From: an uncultured Bacillota bacterium
GTDB lineage: Bacteria; Bacillota_I; Bacilli_A; Erysipelotrichales; Coprobacillaceae
Direction of reading: 5' to 3'
Assembly (NCBI GenBank): GCA_949290865.1
Contig: CASETM010000100.1
Location: forward strand, 1-64,000
DNA length: 64,000 nucleotides
The notes under the pieces are model-generated. The model worked only from the letters and a program-made list of their open reading frames with translations. It was not told where the DNA came from and made no database searches. Of the stretch, positions 51,760-60,623 are shown piece by piece. Within the stretch, counting starts at the first letter, position 1, and the number at the start of each line of letters is the position of its first letter. The position numbers and the translations under genes are program-made.

Positions 51760-53769
51760 CTATATAAATATTAAACAAATATGATAAACGATCCAGGCAA
51801 AGATATATGCCATTCCGGTTTGAAATAACGCAGTCAAAACCGCTTCTTTAAAAGACTGCAACTCTCTTTTGCTGGCAGCAAAAGCACCAATACAAGGCAT
51901 ATACAGCACCGTAAAAGTTAAAAATGCAAATGCGCTGGCTGGATTCAGCAGTTCTTTAAGAGCTGTATTTAAAGCAGCTGACGTTGAAGTATTGGTAAGC
52001 ACTGATAACGTACTGACTACCGACTCTTTGGCAGTAATACCAGCAATCAGTGACGTCGACAGACGCCAGTCATCAAATCCCAACGGCTGGAAAATCCACG
52101 AAATTTTTGCTCCCAGATAAGCTAGAATACTTTGTGAACTGTCAGTAACCATTTCAAATCTGAAATTAAAGCTCTGCAAAAACCAGATAGCCATCGAAGC
52201 CAGAAAAATAATTGTAAACGCCTTTTTAATAAAATCTTTTGCTTTTTCCAGCATATGAATAACAACACTTTTCAAGGTTGGAATACGATAAGCTGGTAAC
52301 TCCATCACAAAAGGAATTGGATCACCCTGAAATACCGTTGCTTTCAATATTACCGCTGAGACAACTGCCACAAATATGCCAATCAGATAAACCGTGATCA
52401 TCGCAAACGCTGCTTTATGAGCAAAAAATGCCGAGATGATCATCCCGTATATTGGCAATTTTGCAGAGCATGACATAAATGGTGTCAGGATGATCGTCAT
52501 TTTTCTGTCCCTTTGACTGGATAACGTTCGTGTCGCCATAATAGCCGGAACCGAACAGCCAAATCCTATCAGCATCGGAACGAAAGATTTACCTGATAAA
52601 CCAATCTTTCTTAATATCTTATCCATGACAAACGCCACTCTGGCCATATATCCAGAATCTTCCAGTAGCGACAGGAAAAAGAACAGTATCACAATAACTG
52701 GCAAGAAAGACAGCACATTGCTGACTCCTGCAAAAACACCATCACGCAATAATGATATAAGCCACTGTGCCACATGCTGTGATTCCAGCATCCGTATGAT
52801 TCCTGCTGTCACAAAAGCGAGAAACTGCTCTAAAAGTGCCTGTAGCGGTTCCCCTAACAAATTAAAGGTTATAAAAAAGATCAGCAGCATGATACAGATA
52901 AAAATCGGAATTCCTAAAAAACGATGTGTTAATATTTGATCGATTTTTTCTGAACGAATCTGTTCTGTCGTTTCCTGTTTTTTTAAAACTGTTTCTTCAC
53001 AGATTTTTTCAATTTCATTATATCTCATTTCCACCAATGCAACATCTCTGTCAGTTCCTGCTTTCTGTTCCATGTCTTCAATGATATGATGAATGATATG
53101 AAGCTGATTGTCATCAAGTTCCAGTTTTTGCATGACTTTCTCATCATTTTCAATGATCTTGGTTGCACAGTATTTTTTTGGATAATGCACTTTTTTAACA
53201 TTATCCTCTATGAGATGTCCAATAGAATGAATCGCCTTGTGTATCTCCCCATGACATAAATCAACTTTCTTTGTCAGTGGATGTAAAGACAGTTCAGTCA
53301 GACTTTCGATCAGATCTTCAATACCTTCTCCTCGATAAGCAGAAATAGGCACAATTTTTGTTCCTAATCTTGCTTCCAGTCCTTTGACATCAATACTGTT
53401 GCCACTATTAACAACTTCATCCATCATGTTCAAAGCAATGATCATTGGAATCTGCAGTTCAATTAGCTGCATTGTCAAGTATAGATTTCTTTCTATATTT
53501 GTCGCATCCACTATATTCAAAATGATATCTGGTCTGTCATCAAGCAAAAAGTCAATCGCAACGATCTCCTCCATTGTATATGGAGACAATGAATAGATTC
53601 CCGGCAGGTCAACAACTTCTATTGAATGATGTTTCTTGACCTTTCCTCTCTTCTGTTCTACTGTTACACCCGGAAAATTTCCAACATGCTGATTTGAACC
53701 AGTTAAAGCATTAAACAGCGTTGTCTTTCCACTATTCTGATTACCTATTAATGCAATTGTCGTGCTCAT
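51760..53769 (-). CDS. feoB: ferrous iron transport protein B
   Basis: G-protein-coupled Fe(II) importer, 669 residues. N-terminal GTPase: G1 GNQNSGKTTLFN, G2 region VGNFPGVTVEQ, G3 DLPGIYSLSPYT, G4 LNMMD. A GDI helical region follows, then about 8-10 membrane helices in two Gate domains (MLIGFGCSVPAIMATRTL holds the conserved Cys; MSCSAKLPIYG). Its start overlaps feoA by four bases. No feoC follows. The Fur/DtxR control region was not identified. Confidence 0.95.
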   Translation of the reverse strand: MSTTIALIGNQNSGKTTLFNALTGSNQHVGNFPGVTVEQKRGKVKKHHSIEVVDLPGIYSLSPYTMEEIVAIDFLLDDRPDIILNIVDATNIERNLYLTMQLIELQIPMIIALNMMDEVVNSGNSIDVKGLEARLGTKIVPISAYRGEGIEDLIESLTELSLHPLTKKVDLCHGEIHKAIHSIGHLIEDNVKKVHYPKKYCATKIIENDEKVMQKLELDDNQLHIIHHIIEDMEQKAGTDRDVALVEMRYNEIEKICEETVLKKQETTEQIRSEKIDQILTHRFLGIPIFICIMLLIFFITFNLLGEPLQALLEQFLAFVTAGIIRMLESQHVAQWLISLLRDGVFAGVSNVLSFLPVIVILFFFLSLLEDSGYMARVAFVMDKILRKIGLSGKSFVPMLIGFGCSVPAIMATRTLSSQRDRKMTIILTPFMSCSAKLPIYGMIISAFFAHKAAFAMITVYLIGIFVAVVSAVILKATVFQGDPIPFVMELPAYRIPTLKSVVIHMLEKAKDFIKKAFTIIFLASMAIWFLQSFNFRFEMVTDSSQSILAYLGAKISWIFQPLGFDDWRLSTSLIAGITAKESVVSTLSVLTNTSTSAALNTALKELLNPASAFAFLTFTVLYMPCIGAFAASKRELQSFKEAVLTALFQTGMAYIFAWIVYHICLIFI

Positions 53770-53993
53770 TTTATTACCTCAATATCAATCATATTCGCAT
53801 CATCTTTTCGCAAAGTCAGAACATAACTTCTTACATATATTTCGATTGGATCACCTAATGGTGCAACTTTTCGACAGTAGACCTTGGTCTTTGGTGTCAG
53901 TCCCATTTCCAGTAACCTTCTTCTCAATAATCCTTGCCCGTTGACATTGGTTATCACAGCAAAGCTCCCCGGTTTTAATTCATCAAGTTTCAT
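53766..53993 (-). CDS. feoA: ferrous iron transport protein A
   Basis: A 75-residue SH3-like cytoplasmic partner of FeoB. MKLDELKPGSFAVITNVNG and LLEMGLTPKTKVYCRKVAPLGDPIEIYVRSY are the family core. ATG 53993 has the SD AGAGGGA at good distance; the ORF extends to 54026 without another suitable start. A four-base overlap (ATGA) couples it to feoB. Confidence 0.93.
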   Translation of the reverse strand: MKLDELKPGSFAVITNVNGQGLLRRRLLEMGLTPKTKVYCRKVAPLGDPIEIYVRSYVLTLRKDDANMIDIEVIK

Positions 53994-54081
53994 ATATGTC
54001 CCTCTCTTCAAAAGATATACTATCACCCATACATTAAGTTAGTCTATGCAAACTCTATAAAAAGAAACTTTCTTTCATCAT

Positions 54082-54123
54082 AAAAAAAATTCTGCTTGCC
54101 TTTAACAGCAATAAGCAGAATTT
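54082..54123 (-). terminator. terminator of the metal ATPase operon
   Basis: AAATTCTGCTT/AAGCAGAATTT with a 15-base loop and a long T-run on the minus strand. Confidence 0.85.
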
Positions 54124-54132
54124 CTTTCAGAC

Positions 54133-56574
54133 TTATTTTTTATATAAGATTCTCATCGAATTGCAGATAGCAATCAGTGTCACTCCGACATCCGCAAATA
54201 CACCCATCCACATATTTGTGTAACCAAATATCGTAAAACACAAAACACCAATTTTTATAAGAAGTGTAAAGATAACATTTTCCTTCAAGATGAAGTTTGT
54301 CAATCTTGATACTTTAATTGCTTTTGCAATGGTGGTAATATCATCTGTCATCAGTACCATATCAGCAGCTTCAATAGCTACATCGCTGCCAACTCCGCCC
54401 ATGGCAATACCTAAATCTGCACGCGCCAGTACAGGAGCATCATTGATTCCATCACCAACAAAAGCAACTACGGAATCATCGCCAAGCAGTTTTTCCAGCT
54501 GATAGACTTTATCCTGTGGCAACAGTTCGCTGTATGTCTGATCGATGCCTATTTTACCTGCTATATCTTGCGCAACTTCTTTACGGTCACCTGTCAGCAT
54601 AACAGTATTTTTGATTTTTGCATCTTTCAGTTCTTGAATGCCTGGAATCGTCGTTTCTTTGATGACATCGGCAACAACAATATGGCCAAGATAGTGATCA
54701 TCGTTAGCGATATGAACAATTGTACCAATTTTCTGGGGAGCAACAGTTGGAATATTTAACTGCTCAAAATATTTCTGATTGCCCAGATAATACTGTTTTC
54801 CATCGATACAGACTTCAATTCCTCTACCAGCATTTTCTTTAAACTGAGTAATTCTTTGATTATCAATATCTTTTCCATAACATTTGACAATACTTTTTGC
54901 CAAAGGATGATTAGACAGGAATTCACCATACGCACCAATTTCCAGTAACGAGTCATCAGAAATCTCAACAACCTCAAATTCTCCTTTAGTTAAAGTTCCC
55001 GTTTTATCAAAAACAATCGTATCTACATCTTTCAGCAGTTCCAGATAATTGCCCCCTTTGATCAAAACACCTAAAGAACTGGCTTTTCCTAAACCAGCAT
55101 ACAATCCTAGAGGGATAGAAATAACCAAGGCACAAGGACACGAAACAACTAAAAATGTACATGCTCGATAAAGCCACGTATAAAATGACTGATCAGGCAA
55201 GACAATGACTGGTACAAACAGCAACAGGACTGCAAGCAAGACAACTGTTGGGGTGTATATTCTGGCAAATCTTGTAATAAATTTTTCAATTTTTGCTTTT
55301 TTGCTAGCCGAATTTTCAACCAGATCAATGATCCTGCTGACCGTACTATCCTTATAAGGATGAGTGACTTCAATATAGATCACATCATTAAGATTAACAA
55401 CTCCAGATAGGATCTGATCACCAGTCTCAACATTTCGTGGCATTGATTCTCCAGTCAAGCTTGATGTATCCAGCATGCTGTGTCCGTCGACAACTTTTCC
55501 ATCCAAAGGAACTTTTTCTCCTACCTTGACAACGATCTTATCACCAACCTGAACTTCTTCAGGATCAACCTGAACAATTTCATCATCAATCATTAGATTG
55601 GCATATTCACTTTTCACATTCATCAGTGAACTGATAGAATTTCTGGTTTTATTTACGGCATAGCCCTGGAATATTTCACCAATTGCATAAAACAGCATGA
55701 CCGCAATTGCTTCACCATAATCCTGCAGTGCCAGAGCACCAAAGGTTGCTAAACACATTAAAAAGTTTTCATCCAGGAAATCTTTTCTGCCAAGATTTCT
55801 GATTGCTTTTAAAATAACTTTATAGCCTATCAGCAAATAAGCAAAAATATACAGGAATACGCTGAACCATCCTTCTGTAATCATTGCTCCAACAAAAATG
55901 ATGATACCTTCAATCAGTTCAATATTATCTTTAAAAACAAATAATTTTGGTTTTTCATATTTCACAGGCTGTTTTTCTAAAGAAAGTGTAACTCCATCTT
56001 CAACCCGATCAACGATCTTCTGTATTTTTTCAAGCAGATCAGCAGTTTCTTCAGTCTTGACAATGAGTGTTTCTGTTGAAAAATTAACCACAGCATCTTC
56101 TATGAAATCCTGTTTTTTAATTTCATTTTCCACCTTCATGGCACAGTTGGCACAGTCCAGACCACTGATATGAATTTTTATCCCACCTGAAATGTTTCGA
56201 ACTGGTTTCAATTCGTGATCATGTTCGTCTTCACAACCACAAGAACAATGATGGTGATGCTCATGATGGTGCACATGATCACTTTCACATGAACAGTGAT
56301 GATCATGATGGTGCTCATGGTGATGTTCATGATGGCTTTGACATGAACTATGATGATCGTGATCCATATTTTCAATATGTACATCTGGCTCCATATCGTG
56401 AATAATCTGTCTTATTTTTTCATCTATCTTAGGATTTTCACTGTTAAACGACATCATCCCATTAGCAAAAGAAATGATACAGTCTTCTATATCTTTTTCC
56501 CTGTTCAGTCGGTCTTCAATTTTCTGTGTACAGTTTGCACAATCTAAGCCTGTCAGTCTATATTTGTATTTCAT
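54133..56574 (-). CDS. P1B-type Zn/Cd/Pb-exporting ATPase
   Basis: An 813-residue heavy-metal P-type ATPase of CadA/ZntA type. Two N-terminal HMA domains each carry GLDCANC (about 9-15 and 138-144). Between them, residues 71-121 are a His/Cys-rich run of HHEHHHE-like repeats. Membrane and actuator (LTGESMPRNVE) parts follow. The metal channel is SCPCALV (CPC). The phosphorylation site is DKTGTLTKGE, and hinge GDGINDAPVL. It sits behind an SmtB-like zinc sensor, so zinc or cadmium is the likely load rather than copper. Confidence 0.93.
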   Translation of the reverse strand: MKYKYRLTGLDCANCTQKIEDRLNREKDIEDCIISFANGMMSFNSENPKIDEKIRQIIHDMEPDVHIENMDHDHHSSCQSHHEHHHEHHHDHHCSCESDHVHHHEHHHHCSCGCEDEHDHELKPVRNISGGIKIHISGLDCANCAMKVENEIKKQDFIEDAVVNFSTETLIVKTEETADLLEKIQKIVDRVEDGVTLSLEKQPVKYEKPKLFVFKDNIELIEGIIIFVGAMITEGWFSVFLYIFAYLLIGYKVILKAIRNLGRKDFLDENFLMCLATFGALALQDYGEAIAVMLFYAIGEIFQGYAVNKTRNSISSLMNVKSEYANLMIDDEIVQVDPEEVQVGDKIVVKVGEKVPLDGKVVDGHSMLDTSSLTGESMPRNVETGDQILSGVVNLNDVIYIEVTHPYKDSTVSRIIDLVENSASKKAKIEKFITRFARIYTPTVVLLAVLLLFVPVIVLPDQSFYTWLYRACTFLVVSCPCALVISIPLGLYAGLGKASSLGVLIKGGNYLELLKDVDTIVFDKTGTLTKGEFEVVEISDDSLLEIGAYGEFLSNHPLAKSIVKCYGKDIDNQRITQFKENAGRGIEVCIDGKQYYLGNQKYFEQLNIPTVAPQKIGTIVHIANDDHYLGHIVVADVIKETTIPGIQELKDAKIKNTVMLTGDRKEVAQDIAGKIGIDQTYSELLPQDKVYQLEKLLGDDSVVAFVGDGINDAPVLARADLGIAMGGVGSDVAIEAADMVLMTDDITTIAKAIKVSRLTNFILKENVIFTLLIKIGVLCFTIFGYTNMWMGVFADVGVTLIAICNSMRILYKK

Positions 56575-56650
56575 CTTTTATTATCAATATTCATCAAATG
56601 AATAATGTTCCCCTTCCTTCAAAGATTTGCTTTAATATTCAGCATAAGTT

Positions 56651-56989
56651 TTATTTCATTTCCATGATATGGTTGTATCCTGCTTCGAAAATCAGCTTAA
56701 CATGATCATCATCCAAAGAATAATAAATCATCTTTCCCTCTCTTCGGTTTTTAACAAGTTTATTGGCCTTTAAAATACGAAGCTGATGAGAAATTGCTGA
56801 TTGATTCATTTTCAGGCACGCCGCCAGATCATAGACGCACATTTCTTTCTCAAATAATGCACAAATGATTCTGATCCGCGTCGAATCCCCAAAGATCTTA
56901 AACAGTTCAGCGACATCATAAAGGATCTCCTCATCTGGCATTTTTTCCAATACTTCATTGATTTGTTCTTGACTAGTCATTTTTTCCAT
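56651..56989 (-). CDS. ArsR/SmtB-family zinc-type repressor
   Basis: A 112-residue winged-helix repressor. The DNA helix is MNQSAISHQLRILKANKLVK. The alpha-5 metal site is complete: D94, H96, H107 and E110 (SLDDDHVKLI...NHIME), the DxH...HxxE set of SmtB. The alpha-3 region is FEKEMCVYDL with one Cys. On metal binding such proteins leave the operator. It is followed 76 bases later by the exporter gene and preceded by a matching operator. ATG 56989 with the SD AAGGGG; the upstream in-frame ATG overlaps the operator. Confidence 0.92.
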   Translation of the reverse strand: MEKMTSQEQINEVLEKMPDEEILYDVAELFKIFGDSTRIRIICALFEKEMCVYDLAACLKMNQSAISHQLRILKANKLVKNRREGKMIYYSLDDDHVKLIFEAGYNHIMEMK

Positions 56990-57003
56990 GCAACCCCTTC
57001 TTT

Positions 57004-57025
57004 CATATGAATATATGTTCATATG
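57004..57025. promoter_or_regulatory. SmtB-type operator
   Basis: A 22-base palindrome, identical to its reverse complement at 20 positions; half-sites are CATATGAA and TTCATATG. It has the ATATGAAcA...TTCATAT form of ArsR/SmtB operators and lies from just after the repressor's -10 into its leader. Confidence 0.8.
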
Positions 57026-57027
57026 TT

Positions 57028-57055
57028 ATTATATACGTTTTATTTACAAAGTCAA
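57028..57055 (-). promoter_or_regulatory. sigma-A promoter of the repressor-exporter operon
   Basis: TTGACT, 16 bases, TATAAT on the minus strand. The operator begins three bases downstream of the -10, so bound repressor would block initiation. Confidence 0.85.
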
Positions 57056-57070
57056 TATGTGTGATAAAAT
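57043..57070 (+). promoter_or_regulatory. promoter of the isochorismatase gene
   Basis: TTTACA (57043-57048), 16 bases, TAAAAT (57065-57070). It overlaps the divergent repressor promoter, so the two units may compete or be co-affected. Confidence 0.6.
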
Positions 57071-57093
57071 ATACATAAAATGAGGTAAAAAAT

Positions 57094-57615
57094 ATGAAAA
57101 AACTATTAATTGTTATTGATTATCAAAAAGATTTCGTAAATGGAAGTTTGGGATTCGATGATGCCAGAACGATCGATGATTATATAGCATCTCTGATCAG
57201 AACCTATCATGAAAACAATGATGATGTTATTTTTACATTTGATACACATCAGGAAAATTATCTAGAAACCCAGGAAGGAAAGAATCTTCCTGTTGTTCAT
57301 TGTCTTAAAAACAGCGATGGCTGGCAGCTTTATGGCAAGGTCGCCCTGGAACTTCAGGAAACAGATCAGTGTTTTAACAAAAAAACTTTCGGTTCTTTAG
57401 ACTTAGGAAACTATCTGCGCAACAAAATCTATCAAAGTATTACTTTTGTTGGAGTCGTTTCTGATATCTGTGTTATTTCAAATGCTATTATCTGCAAGGC
57501 AGCGTTGCCTGAAACAGATATTTATATCGATACCCATGGTGTTGCCAGCAATAATCAGGAAATGCAGAAAAAAGCTTTAGATATTCTGGAAAATCTTCAG
57601 TTTCATATCGTATAG
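57094..57615 (+). CDS. cysteine hydrolase, isochorismatase/nicotinamidase family
   Basis: A 173-residue isochorismatase-like hydrolase. Catalytic Asp is in VIDYQKDFVNGSLG, Lys in FNKKTFGS and Cys in GVVSDICVISNAI; metal ligands are suggested by TFDTHQENY. The motif set fits nicotinamidase-like enzymes (nicotinamide to nicotinate). This would feed the NAD salvage route that NadD completes. Substrate unproven. It is a single gene, divergent from the metal operon. Confidence 0.85.
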   Translation: MKKLLIVIDYQKDFVNGSLGFDDARTIDDYIASLIRTYHENNDDVIFTFDTHQENYLETQEGKNLPVVHCLKNSDGWQLYGKVALELQETDQCFNKKTFGSLDLGNYLRNKIYQSITFVGVVSDICVISNAIICKAALPETDIYIDTHGVASNNQEMQKKALDILENLQFHIV

Positions 57616-57660
57616 CCATATCTGTAATAATTTTTTATTATATTGTTCATTGAATTATTA

Positions 57661-57689
57661 TTGACACTATTCATGAGTAAGCGTAAAAT
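57661..57689 (+). promoter_or_regulatory. sigma-A promoter of ilvE
   Basis: TTGACA, 17 bases, TAAAAT: a consensus -35 with ideal spacing, about 70 bases ahead of the start. Confidence 0.9.
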
Positions 57690-57757
57690 TGTTTTAAAGT
57701 AATTATTGATATGGTATGCACGATATATATATCAAAAAAAGAAAGGAACTAAGAAAA

Positions 57758-58786
57758 ATGGCAAAAAAAGATATTGATTGGTCAAATATTGGTTTTGGTT
57801 ATATTCCAACCGAAGCAAGATTTGTATCAAATTATAAAGATGGAGCATGGGATGAAGGGAAAATTACTGATGATGACAAAGTTGTTATCAACGAATGTGC
57901 CTGTGTTCTACAATATGCACAAACATGCTTTGAAGGTCTGAAAGCATATACAACCGCTGATGGAAAAGTCGTATGTTTCCGTCCCGATTTAAATGCCAGT
58001 CGTATGGCCGATAGCTGTAGAAGACTGGAAATGCCTGTTTATCCAGAAGACAAATGGGTTGAAGCAATTGAAAAAGTCGTTAAAGCAAACATTGATTATG
58101 TTCCTCCATACGGTTCGGGAGCAACACTGTATATTCGTCCTTATATGTTTGGCACTGATCCAATTATTGGTGTCAAACCAGCAAATGAATATCAATTTAG
58201 AGTTTTTGTTACACCAGTTGGTCCATATTTTAAAGGTGGAGTCAAACCAATTACAATCAGGGTCTGTGATTATGACAGAGCTGCACCTCATGGTACTGGA
58301 CATATTAAAGCTGGTTTGAATTATGCAATGAGTTTACATCCAATTATGGATGCACATCGCAATGGTTTCGATGAAAACATGTATCTTGATGCTGCAACAA
58401 GAACAAAAGTTGAAGAAACTGGTGGTGCCAATTTCATTTTCGTTACAAAAGATGGAAAAGTTGTTACTCCAAAATCTAACAGCATCTTACCTTCTATTAC
58501 CAGACGATCATTAATGTATGTTGCTAAAGAGTATTTAGGTTTAGAAGTTGAAGAAAGAGAAGTTTATTTTGATGAAGTCAAAGACTTTGCTGAATGTGGT
58601 CTTTGCGGAACAGCTGCAGTTATTTCACCTGTTGGAAAAATCAATGATCATGGCAAAGAAATCTGCTTCCCTAGCGGTATGGAAGAAATGGGTCCTGTTA
58701 CCAGAAAATTATACGAAACACTTACTGGAATTCAGATGGGAACAATTGAAGCACCCGAAGGCTGGATCAAAGTTATCAAAGAATAA
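57758..58786 (+). CDS. ilvE: branched-chain amino acid aminotransferase
   Basis: PLP fold-type IV transaminase for Leu/Ile/Val, 342 residues. It starts MAKKDIDWSNIGFGYIPTEARF. QTCFEGLKAYTT, the RPYMFGTDP region and the PLP lysine in GTGHIKAGLNYAMSL follow. EETGGANFIF and ECGLCGTAAVISPV form the cofactor end. ATG 57758 is preceded by AAAGGAACT; the longer frame from 57716 has no SD. A single-gene unit with a consensus promoter and strong terminator, without other ilv genes or a T-box. Confidence 0.95.
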   Translation: MAKKDIDWSNIGFGYIPTEARFVSNYKDGAWDEGKITDDDKVVINECACVLQYAQTCFEGLKAYTTADGKVVCFRPDLNASRMADSCRRLEMPVYPEDKWVEAIEKVVKANIDYVPPYGSGATLYIRPYMFGTDPIIGVKPANEYQFRVFVTPVGPYFKGGVKPITIRVCDYDRAAPHGTGHIKAGLNYAMSLHPIMDAHRNGFDENMYLDAATRTKVEETGGANFIFVTKDGKVVTPKSNSILPSITRRSLMYVAKEYLGLEVEEREVYFDEVKDFAECGLCGTAAVISPVGKINDHGKEICFPSGMEEMGPVTRKLYETLTGIQMGTIEAPEGWIKVIKE

Positions 58787-58791
58787 AAGAA

Positions 58792-58857
58792 AAGCCGTCA
58801 ATCAAAGTAAAAAGTCCTATCATATAGGATTTTACTTAAGATTGCACGGTTTTTTTA
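58792..58857 (+). terminator. long terminator of ilvE
   Basis: Outer CCGTCAATC/GATTGCACGG and inner AAGTAAAA, TCCTAT/ATAGGA, TTTTACTT arms form a rod of about 60 bases, followed by TTTTTTT. Its 3' end coincides with the end of the opposing small ORF. Confidence 0.88.
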
Positions 58858-59004
58858 TTGTATATTCTTATTGATAATATTATCTTTAGAAAACACATTT
58901 TTCTTAACGATCTTCTTTAACAGTCTGCCAATGAGTCTGGTGATTCTACCAATGATTTCAAATATTATCTTAAAATAAAACCATAATTTAAATAACTTAT
59001 ACAT
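58855..59004 (-). CDS. 49-residue basic small protein
   Basis: A short frame (MYKLFKLWFYFKIIFEIIGR..., ending KNIQ) opens eight bases behind an excellent SD, GGGGGAG. The first 37 residues are hydrophobic-aromatic and strongly basic (IGRITRLIGRLLKKIVKK), consistent with an amphipathic membrane-seeking helix. No family recognised. TATAAT lies about 40 bases upstream. Possible roles include a membrane-active peptide or small envelope/sporulation protein; none is shown. Confidence 0.6.
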   Translation of the reverse strand: MYKLFKLWFYFKIIFEIIGRITRLIGRLLKKIVKKNVFSKDNIINKNIQ

Positions 59005-59111
59005 ATTCACTCCCCCAGCCTGCTTTTCATGTTTCTATATATATTATAACTTATTTTAAACAGAGAAACTACTGAAAACAGATTTAATTAAAAATAGAAG
59101 TCAATCGACTT

Positions 59112-60446
59112 CTATCTTTCATTTAGTTTAACATATTTTTTCTTGTCACCTACGTATTTACCTGCTGGACGAATGATCTTTCCTGAATATAATTTATTTT
59201 CTATATTATGTGCAACCCATCCAACTGATCTGCCAATAACAAACAGCAGCGTATAAAGATCTTTAGGAATACCTAACATGTCATAAACCAGACCACTGTA
59301 GAAATCAACATTGGCACAGACGTTGATTCCTTTTCTTTCCTTGATTTCCTGAATTGCCATTTTTTCAAAGCGATTATAGAATTCATATTCATCTAATCTG
59401 CCCTTTTCAATAGCCAGTTCTTTACACTTTTGCGATAAAATCACACATCGTGGATCGCTCAATGTATAAACTGCATGCCCAATTCCATAAATCAATCCAG
59501 TCTTATCATTAAAATCCTTATCCAGTATTTTTCTGATCAAAGTCAATATCTGATCATCAGTTGGTTTAAGACCGATTTCATCAATTGCTTTTTTCATCTG
59601 TTTAGCAACTGCCAGATTAGCTCCACCATGTTTTGGTCCTTTCAGTGAACCAATTGCTCCTGCAAAGCATGAATAAATATCAGTTCCCGTCGATGACATA
59701 ACAACGTTTGTAAAAGTAGAATTGTTTCCACCACCATGATCAGCATGCAGAACAAGACACATATCTAAGACCATCGCTTCCGTTTCGGTAAATTTCTGAT
59801 CAATTCTCAGCATCTGCAGAATATTTTCAGCAATCGAATAATCTTCTCGAATCGGATGGATAAACAGGCTTTGTGTATCATAATAATGCACTTTGCTTCT
59901 ATAGGCATAACAGACAATTTCTGGTATTTTCGCAATCAGATCCAGACCTTTGTCCAATGTACCATCTGGTGAAACATCATCAGGATTATCATCGTATGTA
60001 TATAACATCAATACTTCCTGCTGCAGCTTATTCATCATATTCTGCATTGGAAAAGACAGTAATCTGACATTCAGATAATTAATTGGCAATTCATAGCGAT
60101 GTGCCAGATCCTTTTTAAATGATTCAAGCTCTTCCTTATTTGGAAGATAGCCAAATAAGATCAAAAAACAGGCTTCTTCAAACAGAAAACGATCTTTTGG
60201 ATCATGACCAGAAATAAAATCAGAGACTTTGATTCCTCGATAATACAATTTCCCGTCGATATCGATTTTCTTCCCATTTTCTTTTTTATAACCTACGACA
60301 TCTGAAATCTTTGTCAAACCAACCAAGACACCTGTACCGTCTTCATTTCGAAGTCCGTTTTTGACATCATATTTTTTGTATAGTTGATTGTCTATTTTAT
60401 TGAGTGTTTGGCTTCTTTTAAAAACATAATTGATGAATTCACTCAT
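59112..60446 (-). CDS. gltA: citrate synthase
   Basis: Condenses acetyl-CoA and oxaloacetate to citrate, 444 residues. KISDVVGYKKENGKKIDIDGKLYYRGI opens the catalytic fold. The active histidines are in LHADHGGGNNSTF and GIGHAVYTLSDPR, and the aspartate in NVDFYSGLVYDMLG. A longer than usual N-terminus has basic residues. It stands alone, without aconitase or isocitrate dehydrogenase nearby, so it probably serves glutamate synthesis. The SD is AGGGGGTG. A TTGTATACAA palindrome lies upstream. Confidence 0.93.
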   Translation of the reverse strand: MSEFINYVFKRSQTLNKIDNQLYKKYDVKNGLRNEDGTGVLVGLTKISDVVGYKKENGKKIDIDGKLYYRGIKVSDFISGHDPKDRFLFEEACFLILFGYLPNKEELESFKKDLAHRYELPINYLNVRLLSFPMQNMMNKLQQEVLMLYTYDDNPDDVSPDGTLDKGLDLIAKIPEIVCYAYRSKVHYYDTQSLFIHPIREDYSIAENILQMLRIDQKFTETEAMVLDMCLVLHADHGGGNNSTFTNVVMSSTGTDIYSCFAGAIGSLKGPKHGGANLAVAKQMKKAIDEIGLKPTDDQILTLIRKILDKDFNDKTGLIYGIGHAVYTLSDPRCVILSQKCKELAIEKGRLDEYEFYNRFEKMAIQEIKERKGINVCANVDFYSGLVYDMLGIPKDLYTLLFVIGRSVGWVAHNIENKLYSGKIIRPAGKYVGDKKKYVKLNER

Positions 60447-60499
60447 AAGTACACCCCCTAAAATATAAGTGATAAATATATCTTAACATATTTGAAAAC

Positions 60500-60513
60500 A
60501 ATTGTATACAATT
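60500..60513. promoter_or_regulatory. palindromic operator-like site
   Basis: AATTGTATACAATT is a perfect 14-base palindrome 54 bases before the citrate synthase start. The TTGTATACAA core resembles GntR-family operators. The regulator is unknown, and the site also lies upstream of the divergent P-type ATPase promoter. Confidence 0.45.
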
Positions 60514-60553
60514 TTTGTGCTTCAAGAATTTCTTATAAAACAGTTATATGACA

Positions 60554-60582
60554 TTGTCAAAGATGTAAAAGTACATTAAAAT
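60554..60582 (+). promoter_or_regulatory. sigma-A promoter of the P-type ATPase-SIR2 unit
   Basis: TTGTCA, 17 bases, TAAAAT. Downstream, CCTC (60604-60607) can pair with the GAGG of the SD (60613-60618), a weak SD-masking hairpin. Confidence 0.75.
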
Positions 60583-60623
60583 AGATGTAAGAGCGATATT
60601 TCACCTCTTAAAGGAGGACTACG

